Assembly: GCA_040880405.1 (NCBI GenBank)
Contig: JBBDIM010000056.1
Span: 1 to 39,684, forward strand
Origin: JBBDIM01 sp040880405
GTDB lineage: Bacteria; Planctomycetota; Planctomycetia; Pirellulales; Pirellulaceae
Reading direction: 5' to 3'
DNA length: 39,684 bases
In this document: positions 15,502 through 24,092 of the stretch, piece by piece
Numbering within the stretch: position 1 is the stretch's first letter
Layout of the letters: each line of letters begins with the position of its first letter
Program-made: the position numbers and the translations under genes
The notes under the pieces: generated by a model
What the model saw: only the letters and a program-made list of their open reading frames with translations
Databases searched by the model: none
Told to the model about the DNA's origin: nothing

Positions 15502-16514
15502 CCATCCCGGTTCTCACTTTTTTCAATAACAAGGGCGGGGTTGGGAAAACGTCACTGATTTATCATTTGGCATGGATGTTTTCCACCCTAGGAAAACGCG
15601 TTGTGGTCGCGGATCTGGATCCGCAGGCGAATATGACCGCCGCGTTCTTGGATGAGGATACCATTGAGGCGACTTGGAATCGGGAAGAGTCGGGCGGGAC
15701 AATCTTTCAATGTGTGAAACCGTTGACGGGGGTGGGCGATATTATCGAACCCGACCCTGTCCCAATTGCGGACAACCTCCACCTCATTCCAGGTGACGTC
15801 CGACTTTCAGGCTTTGAAGACGCCTTGTCCAGCCAATGGCCGGATAGCATGGGAGACCACGATCTCTATCGATCGATGCGGCTGCTGAGTTCGTTTTGGC
15901 AAGTGATGCAAATGGCGGCCGCAAAGACCACCGCAGATGTCATCCTGGTTGATATCGGCCCCAATCTGGGCGCGATCAATCGCAGCGTGCTGTTAGCGAC
16001 GGACTACGTGGTATTCCCGCTTAGCGCGGATCTCTTTTCCCTGCATTGGCTCCAAGGGCTGGGGCCGGTATTGAAAACCTGGAAAAGCCTGTGGCAAAAA
16101 AAATTGGACAATTGGGACCAAAGCCCCGACCAGGTCCAGTTCCCGGAATTCCAACTCCCCCAGGGCCAGATGCAACCGATCGGATATCTTTGTCAGCAAA
16201 ATGGAGGTCGTCTGGATCGGCCCGGGAAGGCTTATGACCAATGGACGCAGCGAATTCCGGGAGTCTATCGCCAGTCGGTATTGGACGAACCGGCGACGCC
16301 GATCATCCGCCCGCAGGACGATCCGAATTGCCTCGGGACCCTTCGGCATTACCGCAGCTTGGTTCCGCTGGCGCAAGAGAATCGGAAGCCCATTTTTCAA
16401 CTCACCGCGGCCGACGGTGCCATTGGGAGCCATGCCAATGCGGTCCAGGATGCAAAGAAGGAATTTCGGCTACTAGCGGAAAAGATTGGGGCGGAGATCG
16501 GGCTGCAAATCTAA
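15498..16514 (+). CDS. ParA/MinD-type ATPase
   Basis: 338 aa. The ATG at 15498 is chosen over 15486 because it makes an ATGA overlap with the preceding stop and has GGAG 6 bases upstream. The deviant Walker A of the ParA family is clear: KGGVGKTS (12-19) with the signature Lys. VVVADLDPQANMTAAFL follows, and VILVDIGPNLGAINRSVLLATDYVVFPLSADLFSL contains the Walker B region. The protein is longer than minimal ParA (about 220-260 aa): residues about 195-260 hold an insertion rich in Gln, Pro and Trp. No ParB or parS-like site is adjacent, so ordinary chromosome or plasmid partition is unlikely. It probably works with the AlbA_2 protein. Confidence 0.85.
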   Translation: MTIPVLTFFNNKGGVGKTSLIYHLAWMFSTLGKRVVVADLDPQANMTAAFLDEDTIEATWNREESGGTIFQCVKPLTGVGDIIEPDPVPIADNLHLIPGDVRLSGFEDALSSQWPDSMGDHDLYRSMRLLSSFWQVMQMAAAKTTADVILVDIGPNLGAINRSVLLATDYVVFPLSADLFSLHWLQGLGPVLKTWKSLWQKKLDNWDQSPDQVQFPEFQLPQGQMQPIGYLCQQNGGRLDRPGKAYDQWTQRIPGVYRQSVLDEPATPIIRPQDDPNCLGTLRHYRSLVPLAQENRKPIFQLTAADGAIGSHANAVQDAKKEFRLLAEKIGAEIGLQI

Positions 16515-16778
16515 TTCAATCGGATTTCCCCAAAAAAGATCGCGACGATCCCGATCCACCAGAATAAACGCGTTAGCTCAAATCGCATGGACAAGGCCTT
16601 GCTCGCACGTGGGATATGCCTAATGTTCTTCATTGCACCAGAAACAGGCTGCTGGGGATATGCCGGTGATATAGTCGGTTGGCGGTTCCTGGACTAAGAT
16701 GGTGGGTGGTTGGTTACTTGTCCCACCCGATTTTATCCGCCAGTTTGGCTTCGATTTACCCCAGAAGGATCCCTCACC

Positions 16779-18149
16779 ATGTCCCATCGTTCCCAAGCCA
16801 CGCGCCGTCAGTTTCTGCAAGGGGTTGCGGCCACTGGTGCCGCGAGTGTGATCGTTCCTTCCGCTAATCGCGCGTTTGGGTATCAGGCTGCGAACGATCG
16901 CCCGGTGTTTGCGAGCATTGGCTTGCGCAATCAAGGTTGGGGCATCACCTCCAAGACCACTCCCTTCGCCGATTTCGCCGCCTTGGCCGATGTCGACGCC
17001 GGTGTGCTCGCGGACAATGTCGAGAAGCTCGAAAAGCGGCAAGGGAAGAAACCGGACGCCTACAACGACTACCGCAAAATCTTGGAGCGGAAAGATATCG
17101 ACGCCGTGATGATCGCCACGCCCGATCATTGGCACACCAAGATCTCTGTCGAGGCGATGTTGGCCGGGAAGGATGTCTACTGCGAGAAACCGCTCACGCT
17201 GACCATCGCCGAAGGGAAGCTGATCGAGAAGGTGGTCAAAGAGACCGGTCGCGTTTTCCAGGTCGGGACGATGCAGCGGTCCGAAAGTGGCAAGCGATTC
17301 CTGCAGGCGGTGGCGCTCGTGAAGCATGGCCGGATTGGGACCGTGAAGAAGGTGACCTGTGGCATCGGCGGGATGTCCGCTTCGCCGGAGATCCCCGCGG
17401 TTGCGGTGCCGGAAGGGCTCGACTGGGACCTCTGGCTCGGCCCAGCCCCGCAAGCGGAATACCGCGCGCTACCACAGATTCGCGAAGGGTACGGCGGCGG
17501 CGTTCCGCTGTATAGCAACTGCCACTACGCGTTCCGCGAGTGGCACGAGTACGCCGGTGGTAAGCTGACCGACTGGGGCGCCCACCATGTCGACATCGCG
17601 TGCTGGGCCTTGGGTGCGACCGAGACCGGCCCAAGCAAGATTACTCCGCTCGAGTACAAACTGGCCTGCGAGTACAAGGATGGCTACCCGGTGGTGAACG
17701 ATCGTTACAACGTCGCCACCAGTTTCAGCATCAAGGCCGACATGCCGGGTGGCGTGGAGATGATCATCAACAGCGGTGGTGACAACGGCATCATGTTCGA
17801 AGGGACGAAAGGTCGCTTCTTCGTCAATCGTGGCAAAATCGTCGGTGCCCCGGTCGAGGAACTGGAAACCAACCCGCTGCCCGAGGGGGCGATCGAAGAG
17901 GTTTACGGCGGCCCGGTTCCGCAAAACCACAGCGTGAACTTCATCGAGTGCATGAACTCTCGCAAGCAGCCGATCTCGGACGTCTGGTCGCACAACCGCA
18001 TGCTCGAAATCTGCCACCTCTCGAACATCGCGATGCGACTGGGCCGAGAACTGAACTGGGACCCCACCAAACGCGAAATCACCGGCGACGACCAAGCGAA
18101 CGCCTTCCTCGCCCGGGAATACCGCAAGGGTTATGAGATCGACATGTAG
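16779..18149 (+). CDS. TAT-exported Gfo/Idh/MocA family oxidoreductase
   Basis: 456 aa from ATG 16779 (an upstream start at 16710 would bury the signal). The N-terminus ATRRQFLQGVAATGAA is a twin-arginine signal. A Rossmann-type nucleotide-binding start (FASIGLRNQG, 45-53) is followed by IATPDHWHTKISVEAMLAGK and CEKPLTL (EKP at 136-138, the family signature). The C-terminal part has the WHEYAGGKLTDWGAHHVDIACW segment seen in many planctomycete members. Substrate is probably a sugar or polyol with NAD(P), by family; the particular one is unknown. A strong terminator follows. Confidence 0.92.
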   Translation: MSHRSQATRRQFLQGVAATGAASVIVPSANRAFGYQAANDRPVFASIGLRNQGWGITSKTTPFADFAALADVDAGVLADNVEKLEKRQGKKPDAYNDYRKILERKDIDAVMIATPDHWHTKISVEAMLAGKDVYCEKPLTLTIAEGKLIEKVVKETGRVFQVGTMQRSESGKRFLQAVALVKHGRIGTVKKVTCGIGGMSASPEIPAVAVPEGLDWDLWLGPAPQAEYRALPQIREGYGGGVPLYSNCHYAFREWHEYAGGKLTDWGAHHVDIACWALGATETGPSKITPLEYKLACEYKDGYPVVNDRYNVATSFSIKADMPGGVEMIINSGGDNGIMFEGTKGRFFVNRGKIVGAPVEELETNPLPEGAIEEVYGGPVPQNHSVNFIECMNSRKQPISDVWSHNRMLEICHLSNIAMRLGRELNWDPTKREITGDDQANAFLAREYRKGYEIDM

Positions 18150-18181
18150 GTCTCCGCCTGAACGACACGTGATAAACAACG

Positions 18182-18216
18182 AAAGCCACAGGCAGTTTGC
18201 CTGTGGCTTTTTCTTT
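18182..18216 (+). terminator. Intrinsic terminator of the Gfo/Idh gene
   Basis: AAAGCCACAGGCA (18182-18194), loop GTT, TGCCTGTGGCTTT (18198-18210), perfect 13-bp stem, then a T-rich run to 18216. Confidence 0.95.
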
Positions 18217-18390
18217 GACCACGAAACACACGAATGTCGCCACGGTAGGCCGCGATCATTTGATCTTTCGATCCAACAGAAGTAGACAATCCAACCAGGA
18301 TAAAAACTAAGGCAACGGATTTTTCCTCTCCTCGTTATTCGTGTGATTCGTGTCTTTCGTGGTCATTCTTCCTTTTCAAAGCTGGACCAG
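18217..18390. repeat. ACCACGAAACACACGAA inverted-repeat element, copy 1
   Basis: The ends GACCACGAAACACACGAA (18217-18234) and TTCGTGTCTTTCGTGGTC (18347-18364) are inverted repeats, 17 of 18 matching. The right end continues with CCTTTTCAAAGCTGGACC. Copy 2 with the same ends and same flank lies at 20030-20205. The interior differs between copies. No coding potential inside. Confidence 0.75.
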
Positions 18391-19215
18391 TCACGCCGAC
18401 ACTGCATTTCCCGCACGTTGAAAGAACTGCCCCAGTACCTCATCCAACTGTGGAGTCTCCGGCAACCGAATCCCAAACTTTTCGGTCAACGTCTGTTTGA
18501 GTTGATCGACATCGGCCAAGGTTTGTTTCTCGGAGGGGCCGCCGACGTGGTGGGTGGCTAATTGGTTGTTCAATAGTGAGTAGTGATACCCGGGCATGGC
18601 GAGGGAGCCCACTAGGTTTTTTGTGAAGAGTGAGTCGGGATGGGTCGAGGTGTACCAGTTGTATACCTCGTAGTCCGTGGAGAAATGCTCGCTCAAGTCG
18701 AACCGGTAGGCGTCCCGCCAAGTATCGCGGATCTTGAGCTGTAGCGTGTAGTGCTCGCGCGTTTGGAGCAACCGGCACGCGCCGTGGGGCGTCGGTTGTT
18801 CCAGACCGGAAACCAAACGCAAAGGCGTAAGAGCCTGCACGCGAAACCCGACATCCACCAGATACGCCTCCCCTTCGATCTCCGCCAGTATCAACATGTG
18901 ACTGCGGGGGGCTACCTCTTCCCCTTCCCAGTTCCAAAGCACCCTCGCCGCCAAGGTTTTGACCGGCACTCCCATCGCCCCCAAAACCTGCCGGAACAGC
19001 GTGTTCTGCTCGAAACAGTAACCACCCCGGCCCTCGTGGATCAGCTTCTGCTCCAGCGACGGCAAATCGAGCGCGACCGGCCAACCGAGCAGCGGGTTCA
19101 GGTTTTCAAACGCGATACTGTGGGTATGTCGGATTACCAAGTTGGTTATGTTTTCCAGCGTCGGTGCGAGATCGCCGTTGTAGCCGATGCGGTGGAAGTA
19201 AGCGTCGATATCCAT
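18391..19215 (-). CDS. nat: Arylamine N-acetyltransferase family protein
   Basis: 274 aa, usual family length. It transfers acetyl groups from acetyl-CoA to arylamines or related acceptors through a Cys-His-Asp triad: Cys67 in EGRGGYCFEQN, His106 in RSHMLIL, Asp121 in YLVDVGF. The N-terminal YFHRIGYNGDLAPTLENI and IAFENLNPLLG are also characteristic. It is followed by copy 1 of an inverted repeat. The adjacent methyltransferase gene lies just upstream on the same strand (37-base gap), so the two may be co-transcribed. Confidence 0.93.
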   Translation of the reverse strand: MDIDAYFHRIGYNGDLAPTLENITNLVIRHTHSIAFENLNPLLGWPVALDLPSLEQKLIHEGRGGYCFEQNTLFRQVLGAMGVPVKTLAARVLWNWEGEEVAPRSHMLILAEIEGEAYLVDVGFRVQALTPLRLVSGLEQPTPHGACRLLQTREHYTLQLKIRDTWRDAYRFDLSEHFSTDYEVYNWYTSTHPDSLFTKNLVGSLAMPGYHYSLLNNQLATHHVGGPSEKQTLADVDQLKQTLTEKFGIRLPETPQLDEVLGQFFQRAGNAVSA

Positions 19216-19252
19216 GCGGTTGCTTTTGAGAGGGACGGGGAGCGAGGTCTTC

Positions 19253-19885
19253 TTATCCGACCCGACGAATTACCGAGAACCAACCCATCGCCGGATCATC
19301 GAACGGGCCGCCGGGAAACTCGAACTTGGGATTCAGGTCGTACACCACCGGCTTGATCGACTCAATCTCCCACCCGGTGGCGAAGGCGTCTCGGATCTCT
19401 TGCTCGGATACCCGGGGCATGCTCCGTGGCTCCCCTTCGCGGCCGGTCATCAGGAAGAGTTTACCACCTGCTTCCAGGATGTTGGCCAAACCAGCGACAT
19501 ACCGCGAGCGGTTCTCGTCGTGAAAAGCATGGAACAGTCCGCAGTCGATAACGCTCCGGAATTTCGCGGTCCAACTTTCCAATTCTAAGGCGTCCCGAGC
19601 CTCGAAGGTGACGTTGAGATCGCGCTCCGCCGCTCGTTGCCGAGCAGCCTGAAGTGGTTCATCAATAAAGTCGATGCCCATGACCTGAAGCCCCAACTTG
19701 GCCAGATAAAGCGCCGCATCCCCCCGGCCGCAGCCGACATCAAGGATCGGGGCTCTCATCTGATCCACGACATCGATAAAGGGTGTTTGAGGCCTGCCGA
19801 TATCCCAAGGGAGCGGACCTTGATGGGAATAGGCTTCCTGGAAGCTTTCGCGAGTGGGTATTTTACGCTCGGGTGTTTCTGTCAT
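19253..19885 (-). CDS. Class I SAM-dependent methyltransferase (TPMT/TehB-like)
   Basis: 210 aa from ATG 19885, supported by AAAGG 5 bases upstream on the minus strand; an earlier ATG at 19954 would add a leader with no conserved features. Motif I is PILDVGCGRGDAALYLA. GIDFIDEPLQAA (motif II) and FEARDALELE follow, then FRSVIDCGLFHAF (motif III-like) and ILEAGGKLFLMTGREGEP. The N-terminal QGPLPWDIGRPQTPF resembles the thiopurine or tellurite-resistance type methyltransferases with WDxGRP. Substrate unknown. Confidence 0.85.
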   Translation of the reverse strand: MTETPERKIPTRESFQEAYSHQGPLPWDIGRPQTPFIDVVDQMRAPILDVGCGRGDAALYLAKLGLQVMGIDFIDEPLQAARQRAAERDLNVTFEARDALELESWTAKFRSVIDCGLFHAFHDENRSRYVAGLANILEAGGKLFLMTGREGEPRSMPRVSEQEIRDAFATGWEIESIKPVVYDLNPKFEFPGGPFDDPAMGWFSVIRRVG

Positions 19886-20029
19886 ATCAACCTTTCCGAG
19901 TGGATGGGGGGCGTGATCGCGGTGGTATTTATTTTGGATGCTGAAGCGTTGCAAAGGTCGCAGAATAACATGCCAGCACCTAACCTGTCTCTAGCGGAAG
20001 TCGGGTGGAAAACGTTTCCCTTTTTTTTA

Positions 20030-20205
20030 ACCACGAAACACACGAATGACACGAAAAAGGAAGAGAGGTTAGATCCTTCGCCGTGGTTTTTGTCGTGGTT
20101 GGGTTGCCTACCGGTGTTGGATAGGAATCTCTACGGATCGCAACCTACCATGGCGATTTTCGTGTCATTCGTGTAATTCGTGGTCATACTTCCTTTTCAA
20201 AGTTG
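20030..20205. repeat. ACCACGAAACACACGAA inverted-repeat element, copy 2
   Basis: The left arm 20030-20057 and right arm 20157-20184 are inverted repeats with 26 of 28 bases matching. The flank CCTTTTCAAAGTTGGACC matches copy 1 at 18217-18390. Both copies lie between genes. I see no transposase, so this is a MITE-like or REP-like unit. Confidence 0.8.
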
Positions 20206-20403
20206 GACCGGCTTCTACTCTCCCAAGAATCCCGACAAACCATCGCCCACTCCCCGCATAATTGCATCCATGCGGCACGCAAGTTACCATTAGGTGGTGG
20301 TTTCGGGCGCGGAAAACTCCTTGCGAGGGGCTATTTTTGCCCCGTTTCCCTATGTCCCGGCCTTACCCGTCCCTCCTGGTTTTGCTTAGTGAGTTTGTCT
20401 GCC

Positions 20404-21432
20404 ATGCGATTGAATTCCTGGATTATCACCTCCACGTTGGTCGCGCTTTTGGTGCCTGGCCTCGTTACGAATGGGGCACGGGCCGAGGACGAAGTAAAAA
20501 CCATCGGTCAGGTCGAGCGGCTCGATCCGAAGCTTGACGAGCTGATTCCCAAGGATGCCAAGATTGAGGTGTTGGCGGATGGATTCGAGTGGACGGAAGG
20601 CCCGGTTTGGGTGGCCGATGGGGAGTTCGTTTTGTTCTCCGATATCCCCAATAACCGGATCGTCAAATGGAAGGAAGGGGAGGGGACCAACGTCTACATG
20701 CAGCCGAGCGGCTACACCGGCACGGAAAAGTTCACCGGCCGCGAACCGGGGACCAACGGGCTGGTGATCTCGCCGGAGGGGCACCTGACGATGTGTTGCC
20801 ATGGCGACCGGATGGTGGTCCAGATGATCGATGGTCAGCGGAAAATCTTGGCCGAGAAATACGATGGCAAGCGGTTCAACAGCCCGAATGACTTGGTTTA
20901 TCACTCCAATGGCGATCTCTATTTCACCGATCCTCCCTACGGTTTGCCCAAGCGGTATGAGGATGAGTCGCGGGAGCTCGATTGGTGTGGGGTTTACCGA
21001 CTGTCCAAGGACGGAAAACTAGAACTGCTTACCAAGGAGTTGGACCGGCCCAACGGCATCGCGTTTTCGTCGGATGAGAAGACGTTGTACGTGCCGCAAA
21101 GCGATCCGGAAAAGGCGATCCTGATGGCCTTCCCGGTCAAAGAGGATGGTACGTTGGGTGAGGGGAAAGTTCTGCTGGATACGACCAAGTGGGTCGGCGA
21201 GCGGCCCGGCTTGCCGGATGGGATCAAGGTCGACACCCAAGGGAATCTTTGGATGACCGGCCCCGGCGGCGTGTATGTGCTGAACCCCGAAGGGAAGATT
21301 TTGGGGCGGATCGATACGCAGAACAAAACGGCTAACTGCGCGTTTGGCCCCGATGGCACTTTGTACATGACGGTCGACAAGCTGTTCTGCCGGATCAAGA
21401 CCAACGCTAAGGGGACCAAGGTCGACGAGTAA
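20404..21432 (+). CDS. Exported SMP-30/gluconolactonase family protein
   Basis: 342 aa from ATG 20404, where a signal peptide begins (MRLNSWIITSTLVALLVPGL, cleaved near GARAED). Upstream in-frame starts would add 67 residues of non-signal sequence. The six-bladed beta-propeller hallmarks are FEWTEGPVWV (metal-binding Glu), NGLVISPEG, FNSPNDLVYHSNGDLYFTDPPYG (metal-binding Asn) and LDRPNGIAFSSDEKTLYV followed by LPDGIKVDTQGNLW. It probably hydrolyses a sugar lactone outside the cytoplasm. A short family of hairpin repeats follows. Confidence 0.92.
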   Translation: MRLNSWIITSTLVALLVPGLVTNGARAEDEVKTIGQVERLDPKLDELIPKDAKIEVLADGFEWTEGPVWVADGEFVLFSDIPNNRIVKWKEGEGTNVYMQPSGYTGTEKFTGREPGTNGLVISPEGHLTMCCHGDRMVVQMIDGQRKILAEKYDGKRFNSPNDLVYHSNGDLYFTDPPYGLPKRYEDESRELDWCGVYRLSKDGKLELLTKELDRPNGIAFSSDEKTLYVPQSDPEKAILMAFPVKEDGTLGEGKVLLDTTKWVGERPGLPDGIKVDTQGNLWMTGPGGVYVLNPEGKILGRIDTQNKTANCAFGPDGTLYMTVDKLFCRIKTNAKGTKVDE

Positions 21433-21449
21433 TCGCATCGTCCAAAAAC

Positions 21450-21599
21450 TCGTCGTAGCCACGCTTGCAAAAGCGTGGGAGAAGTCCTCACCCGCTGTGC
21501 CCCCAGGGCAAACCCAACCCGCAGTTCTCCCACAGTCTTGGCGACCGTGGCTACCTCAAGATTTCGTCGTAGCTACGCTTGCAAAAGCGTGGGGGAAGC
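21450..21599. repeat. GTAGCCACGCT-type intergenic repeats, copies 2-4
   Basis: Copy 2 (21450-21484) reads TCGTCGTAGCCACGCTTGCA and continues AAAGCGTGGGAGAAG; it folds as CCACGCTT-GCAA-AAGCGTGG. Copy 3 (21523-21554) is inverted (its reverse complement begins GTAGCCACGGTCGCC). Copy 4 (21565-21599) is direct and nearly identical to copy 2. Copy 1 is at 9684-9711. Confidence 0.8.
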
Positions 21600-21650
21600 G
21601 CTCACTCGCTTCGCCCCAATCGCCTTTTCGTGAAAGGATTCCCCTTAAAG

Positions 21651-22529
21651 ATGTCGCGTCAATCGACTGGAATACCCGAGCTAGATGAATGCCTTGGGGG
21701 TGGGTTGATTCCTGGGACGTTGACCGTGGTGGTTGGGTCGACCGGGATCGGCAAGACCCAGCTCGGCGTGCATTACGCCCATGCAGGATTTGAGCACGAC
21801 GCGCGAAGTGGCGTCTTCTTCGATATGAGCGCTCGGGGTGATGGCCAAAGCCATGCGGATTACGCCTTGCGGATGAAAGCGTGGACCTTGGCCCAGGCCG
21901 ACCCCGAGCAAAAGCCGGACCTGCCCACCTTCTTCGACCCCGCCACTGAGTACGGCGACCTGCTGCATGTGCTCAACTACCAGGGCCGCCGCGTCTCGAA
22001 GCGGGACCTCGACTGGGACGCGTGGCATCACTGGCAGGGTCAACTGAACGAGAAGCTGCAAACGGCGATCGGCTTTCTGTACGGCAACCTGACGCGAGGC
22101 TGCCGCCGCGTGGTGATCGACGGGATCGAACCGGTGGATGTTCCCGGCGAGTCGATCCAGTTCAACCTGTTTGAATACGTCTACCACCAGGTCCTCCGGA
22201 AAGACCCGATGTGGGTCGCGCGCGACTTCTTCCGGCAAGACTTCCGCAAACAGGAAACAGCGGCCGAGGCCCACCACTACGACCCCCGCCAAGTCGGGTG
22301 TCTGCTACTGCAAACCGCCAAAGAGTCGATGCTGGACGACCTGATTTCCAAACCACTCGACGAAGGAGACCTCCTGGCCGGGGCCAACACGGTCATCTAC
22401 ATGGGCAAGGTGATCGAAGGGAAACGAATCGGCCGCGCGATCTATATCCCGAAGCACCGAGGCAGCGCGGTAGCGGAGGAGATTATCCCGTATCGGATTG
22501 ATGATGGCGGATTGCGGTTGGAGGTTTGA
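21651..22529 (+). CDS. KaiC-like RecA-superfamily ATPase, single domain
   Basis: 292 aa from ATG 21651. TGIPELDECLGGGLIPGT is the KaiC/RadA N-terminal signature, followed by the Walker A loop GSTGIGKT (29-36) and the Walker B region CRRVVIDGIEPVD. The protein is a single RecA-like ATPase with no second KaiC domain and no kaiB or circadian genes nearby. Single-domain KaiC-like proteins occur in many bacteria without clocks and have mostly unknown partners. It stands alone between repeats and a convergent BNR gene. The partner is unknown. Confidence 0.8.
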   Translation: MSRQSTGIPELDECLGGGLIPGTLTVVVGSTGIGKTQLGVHYAHAGFEHDARSGVFFDMSARGDGQSHADYALRMKAWTLAQADPEQKPDLPTFFDPATEYGDLLHVLNYQGRRVSKRDLDWDAWHHWQGQLNEKLQTAIGFLYGNLTRGCRRVVIDGIEPVDVPGESIQFNLFEYVYHQVLRKDPMWVARDFFRQDFRKQETAAEAHHYDPRQVGCLLLQTAKESMLDDLISKPLDEGDLLAGANTVIYMGKVIEGKRIGRAIYIPKHRGSAVAEEIIPYRIDDGGLRLEV

Positions 22530-22545
22530 AAGTCGTTTGGAGCTT

Positions 22546-22571
22546 CACACTGGCGGACAAGCCACCAGTGC
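22546..22571. repeat. Intergenic hairpin CACTGGCGG/CCACCAGTG
   Basis: Imperfect stem of 9 bases around ACAAG in the convergent gap after the KaiC-like gene. Its core resembles the hairpin at 14155-14183 and the ACAAGCC part of the repeats at 9932 and 38153. Confidence 0.5.
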
Positions 22572-22591
22572 CACCCTCGGAATTAGTCGCA

Positions 22592-24040
22592 TCAATCCAC
22601 CGGTATTATCTTTAATGGTTCGCGAATAACACGACGTCGGGGCGGAGTCACTTCGCTCACCACTTTCGGCTCCGCCCAATCCCCTTCCATCTCATACGGC
22701 AACTCAAGCACTTTGTCTCCCGCTTGGTTGGTGAAGTAGATTTTTGAGGTTGTCATCTCGTCTGGGTTGCCGTCGGCCCAGAAGGCGTAGAAGTCTGGGT
22801 GGGCATCGACTGGGCGGCGGACGTAGCCGTGGTTGCGGGGGCTAGCGGTGGTGACGTCGCGGGTCTTCTTCCAGGTTTTACCTTGGTCGGTGCTGGTGTG
22901 GATGGCCACTTCGCCGCCGGTGCCCCAGTGGCTCGGGCCAGGCTGGGTGGGGGCAATGATCCGCCAGGTGCCATCTTCCTCGACGTAGAGCGAACCCATG
23001 TCGTAGTTGTGCGTGGTGGGGGCGATCTCGTGGAACAACCACTTTTCGCCGTTCCAGTGGGCGATGGTCCAGGTGCGGGGTTCGCCGCCGGGGCCCGGTT
23101 TAAAATCTCCGCTGGTGATGTAGAGGATGATCGGGTTCCCGTCGGCGTCGAAGTTGACATCCTTCAGGTAGACCAACCGTCCTTCGGACTGGTAGTCGCG
23201 GACTAAGGCTTGGCCGTCTCCCTCTTCGATCGGCAGCTTGAGCGGCTTGCCGTCGACCTGTTGCCAGGTCTTGCCCCAGTCGGGCGTCTCTAGGACGTAG
23301 AGGTTGGTCCGAGCGTCGACATTCATTGGGGGAACGTGGACGTTCATCGCGGTGACAACCCGCTCGCCACGCGGTTCGCTCGACTGATACCGCCCAATCG
23401 AGGCGAGCTTTTGGGTCTCGGTCCAGGTTTTGCCATCCTTGCTGTTGGCCCAGTAGGCCTCGCGGCCGTTGGTGTATTTGGTGAACAGGTGCAGGAATCC
23501 ATGCTCCGGGTGATACCAAGGCTGGGGGTAGGTCATTTCCTGCTCGGAGACGAGCTCAAAACCGTTGATATCGTGCGGTTGGTTGCTGCGATAAATGAAC
23601 CCCGGCCGGCTGCGGCCTCGGCCACTGACGAACACCCAGAGGTAGCCCTCGTCGTCCATCGTGATGGACGGATTATCGTGTGGGTCGTTGACGCCTCCCT
23701 TGTCGTGCACCACGACCGGCTTGGAGACCTTGCCAGTGGCGTGATCGTAACAGCCGATCATCGCCAGGAGGTATCGCCTATCCTCGGCCGGGGTTCCGCC
23801 GTAGACGAAGAAGGTTTTGTCCGCCTCCTTGCTATAAATCGCCAGCGGCCGATGTTTGGCGGTGTAGGTCCCTAAGCCGCCGGAATACTTATCGCCATGC
23901 TCCGACTTCTGACCGAGCGTGAACCAGATACCGCGATAACCATCGACCGTGCGAACCTCGGCGGGCTCTTCGGCCTGGGCGACCGTGGCGCAGAGGAACA
24001 GCAGGAGGAGGCTGAAAATTTGGAGGGGGCCGCGGGGCAT
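22592..24040 (-). CDS. Exported BNR-4 repeat protein
   Basis: 482 aa with a signal peptide (LQIFSLLLLFLCATVAQAEE). The sequence has the BNR-4 (PF15892) pattern: TVDGYRGIWFTLGQ at the start, HDNPSITMDDEGYLWVFVSGRG, and repeated aspartate-box-like motifs (NSKDGKTW, TPDWGKTW, STDQGKTW). This is a beta-propeller seen in sialidase-like and polysaccharide lyase-related proteins. The substrate cannot be read from sequence. A ribosome site AAGGAG lies 9 bases before the ATG (minus strand). The amidohydrolase gene is 52 bases upstream on the same strand, suggesting an operon for degradation of a sugar-containing compound. Confidence 0.85.
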   Translation of the reverse strand: MPRGPLQIFSLLLLFLCATVAQAEEPAEVRTVDGYRGIWFTLGQKSEHGDKYSGGLGTYTAKHRPLAIYSKEADKTFFVYGGTPAEDRRYLLAMIGCYDHATGKVSKPVVVHDKGGVNDPHDNPSITMDDEGYLWVFVSGRGRSRPGFIYRSNQPHDINGFELVSEQEMTYPQPWYHPEHGFLHLFTKYTNGREAYWANSKDGKTWTETQKLASIGRYQSSEPRGERVVTAMNVHVPPMNVDARTNLYVLETPDWGKTWQQVDGKPLKLPIEEGDGQALVRDYQSEGRLVYLKDVNFDADGNPIILYITSGDFKPGPGGEPRTWTIAHWNGEKWLFHEIAPTTHNYDMGSLYVEEDGTWRIIAPTQPGPSHWGTGGEVAIHTSTDQGKTWKKTRDVTTASPRNHGYVRRPVDAHPDFYAFWADGNPDEMTTSKIYFTNQAGDKVLELPYEMEGDWAEPKVVSEVTPPRRRVIREPLKIIPVD

Positions 24041-24092
24041 GGTGGGGGCTCCTTGAAGGGCGATCGAAATTTTTGATTAGCCGCTGCTTCCA

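Noticed and set aside
20203..20403. 67-residue N-terminal extension of the SMP-30 gene
   Set aside because: The extension has no signal character; the ATG at 20404 starts a normal signal peptide, and the extension overlaps a repeat element.
21651..22529. Calling the KaiC-like gene a circadian clock kinase
   Set aside because: Only one ATPase domain is present and no kaiA or kaiB is nearby.
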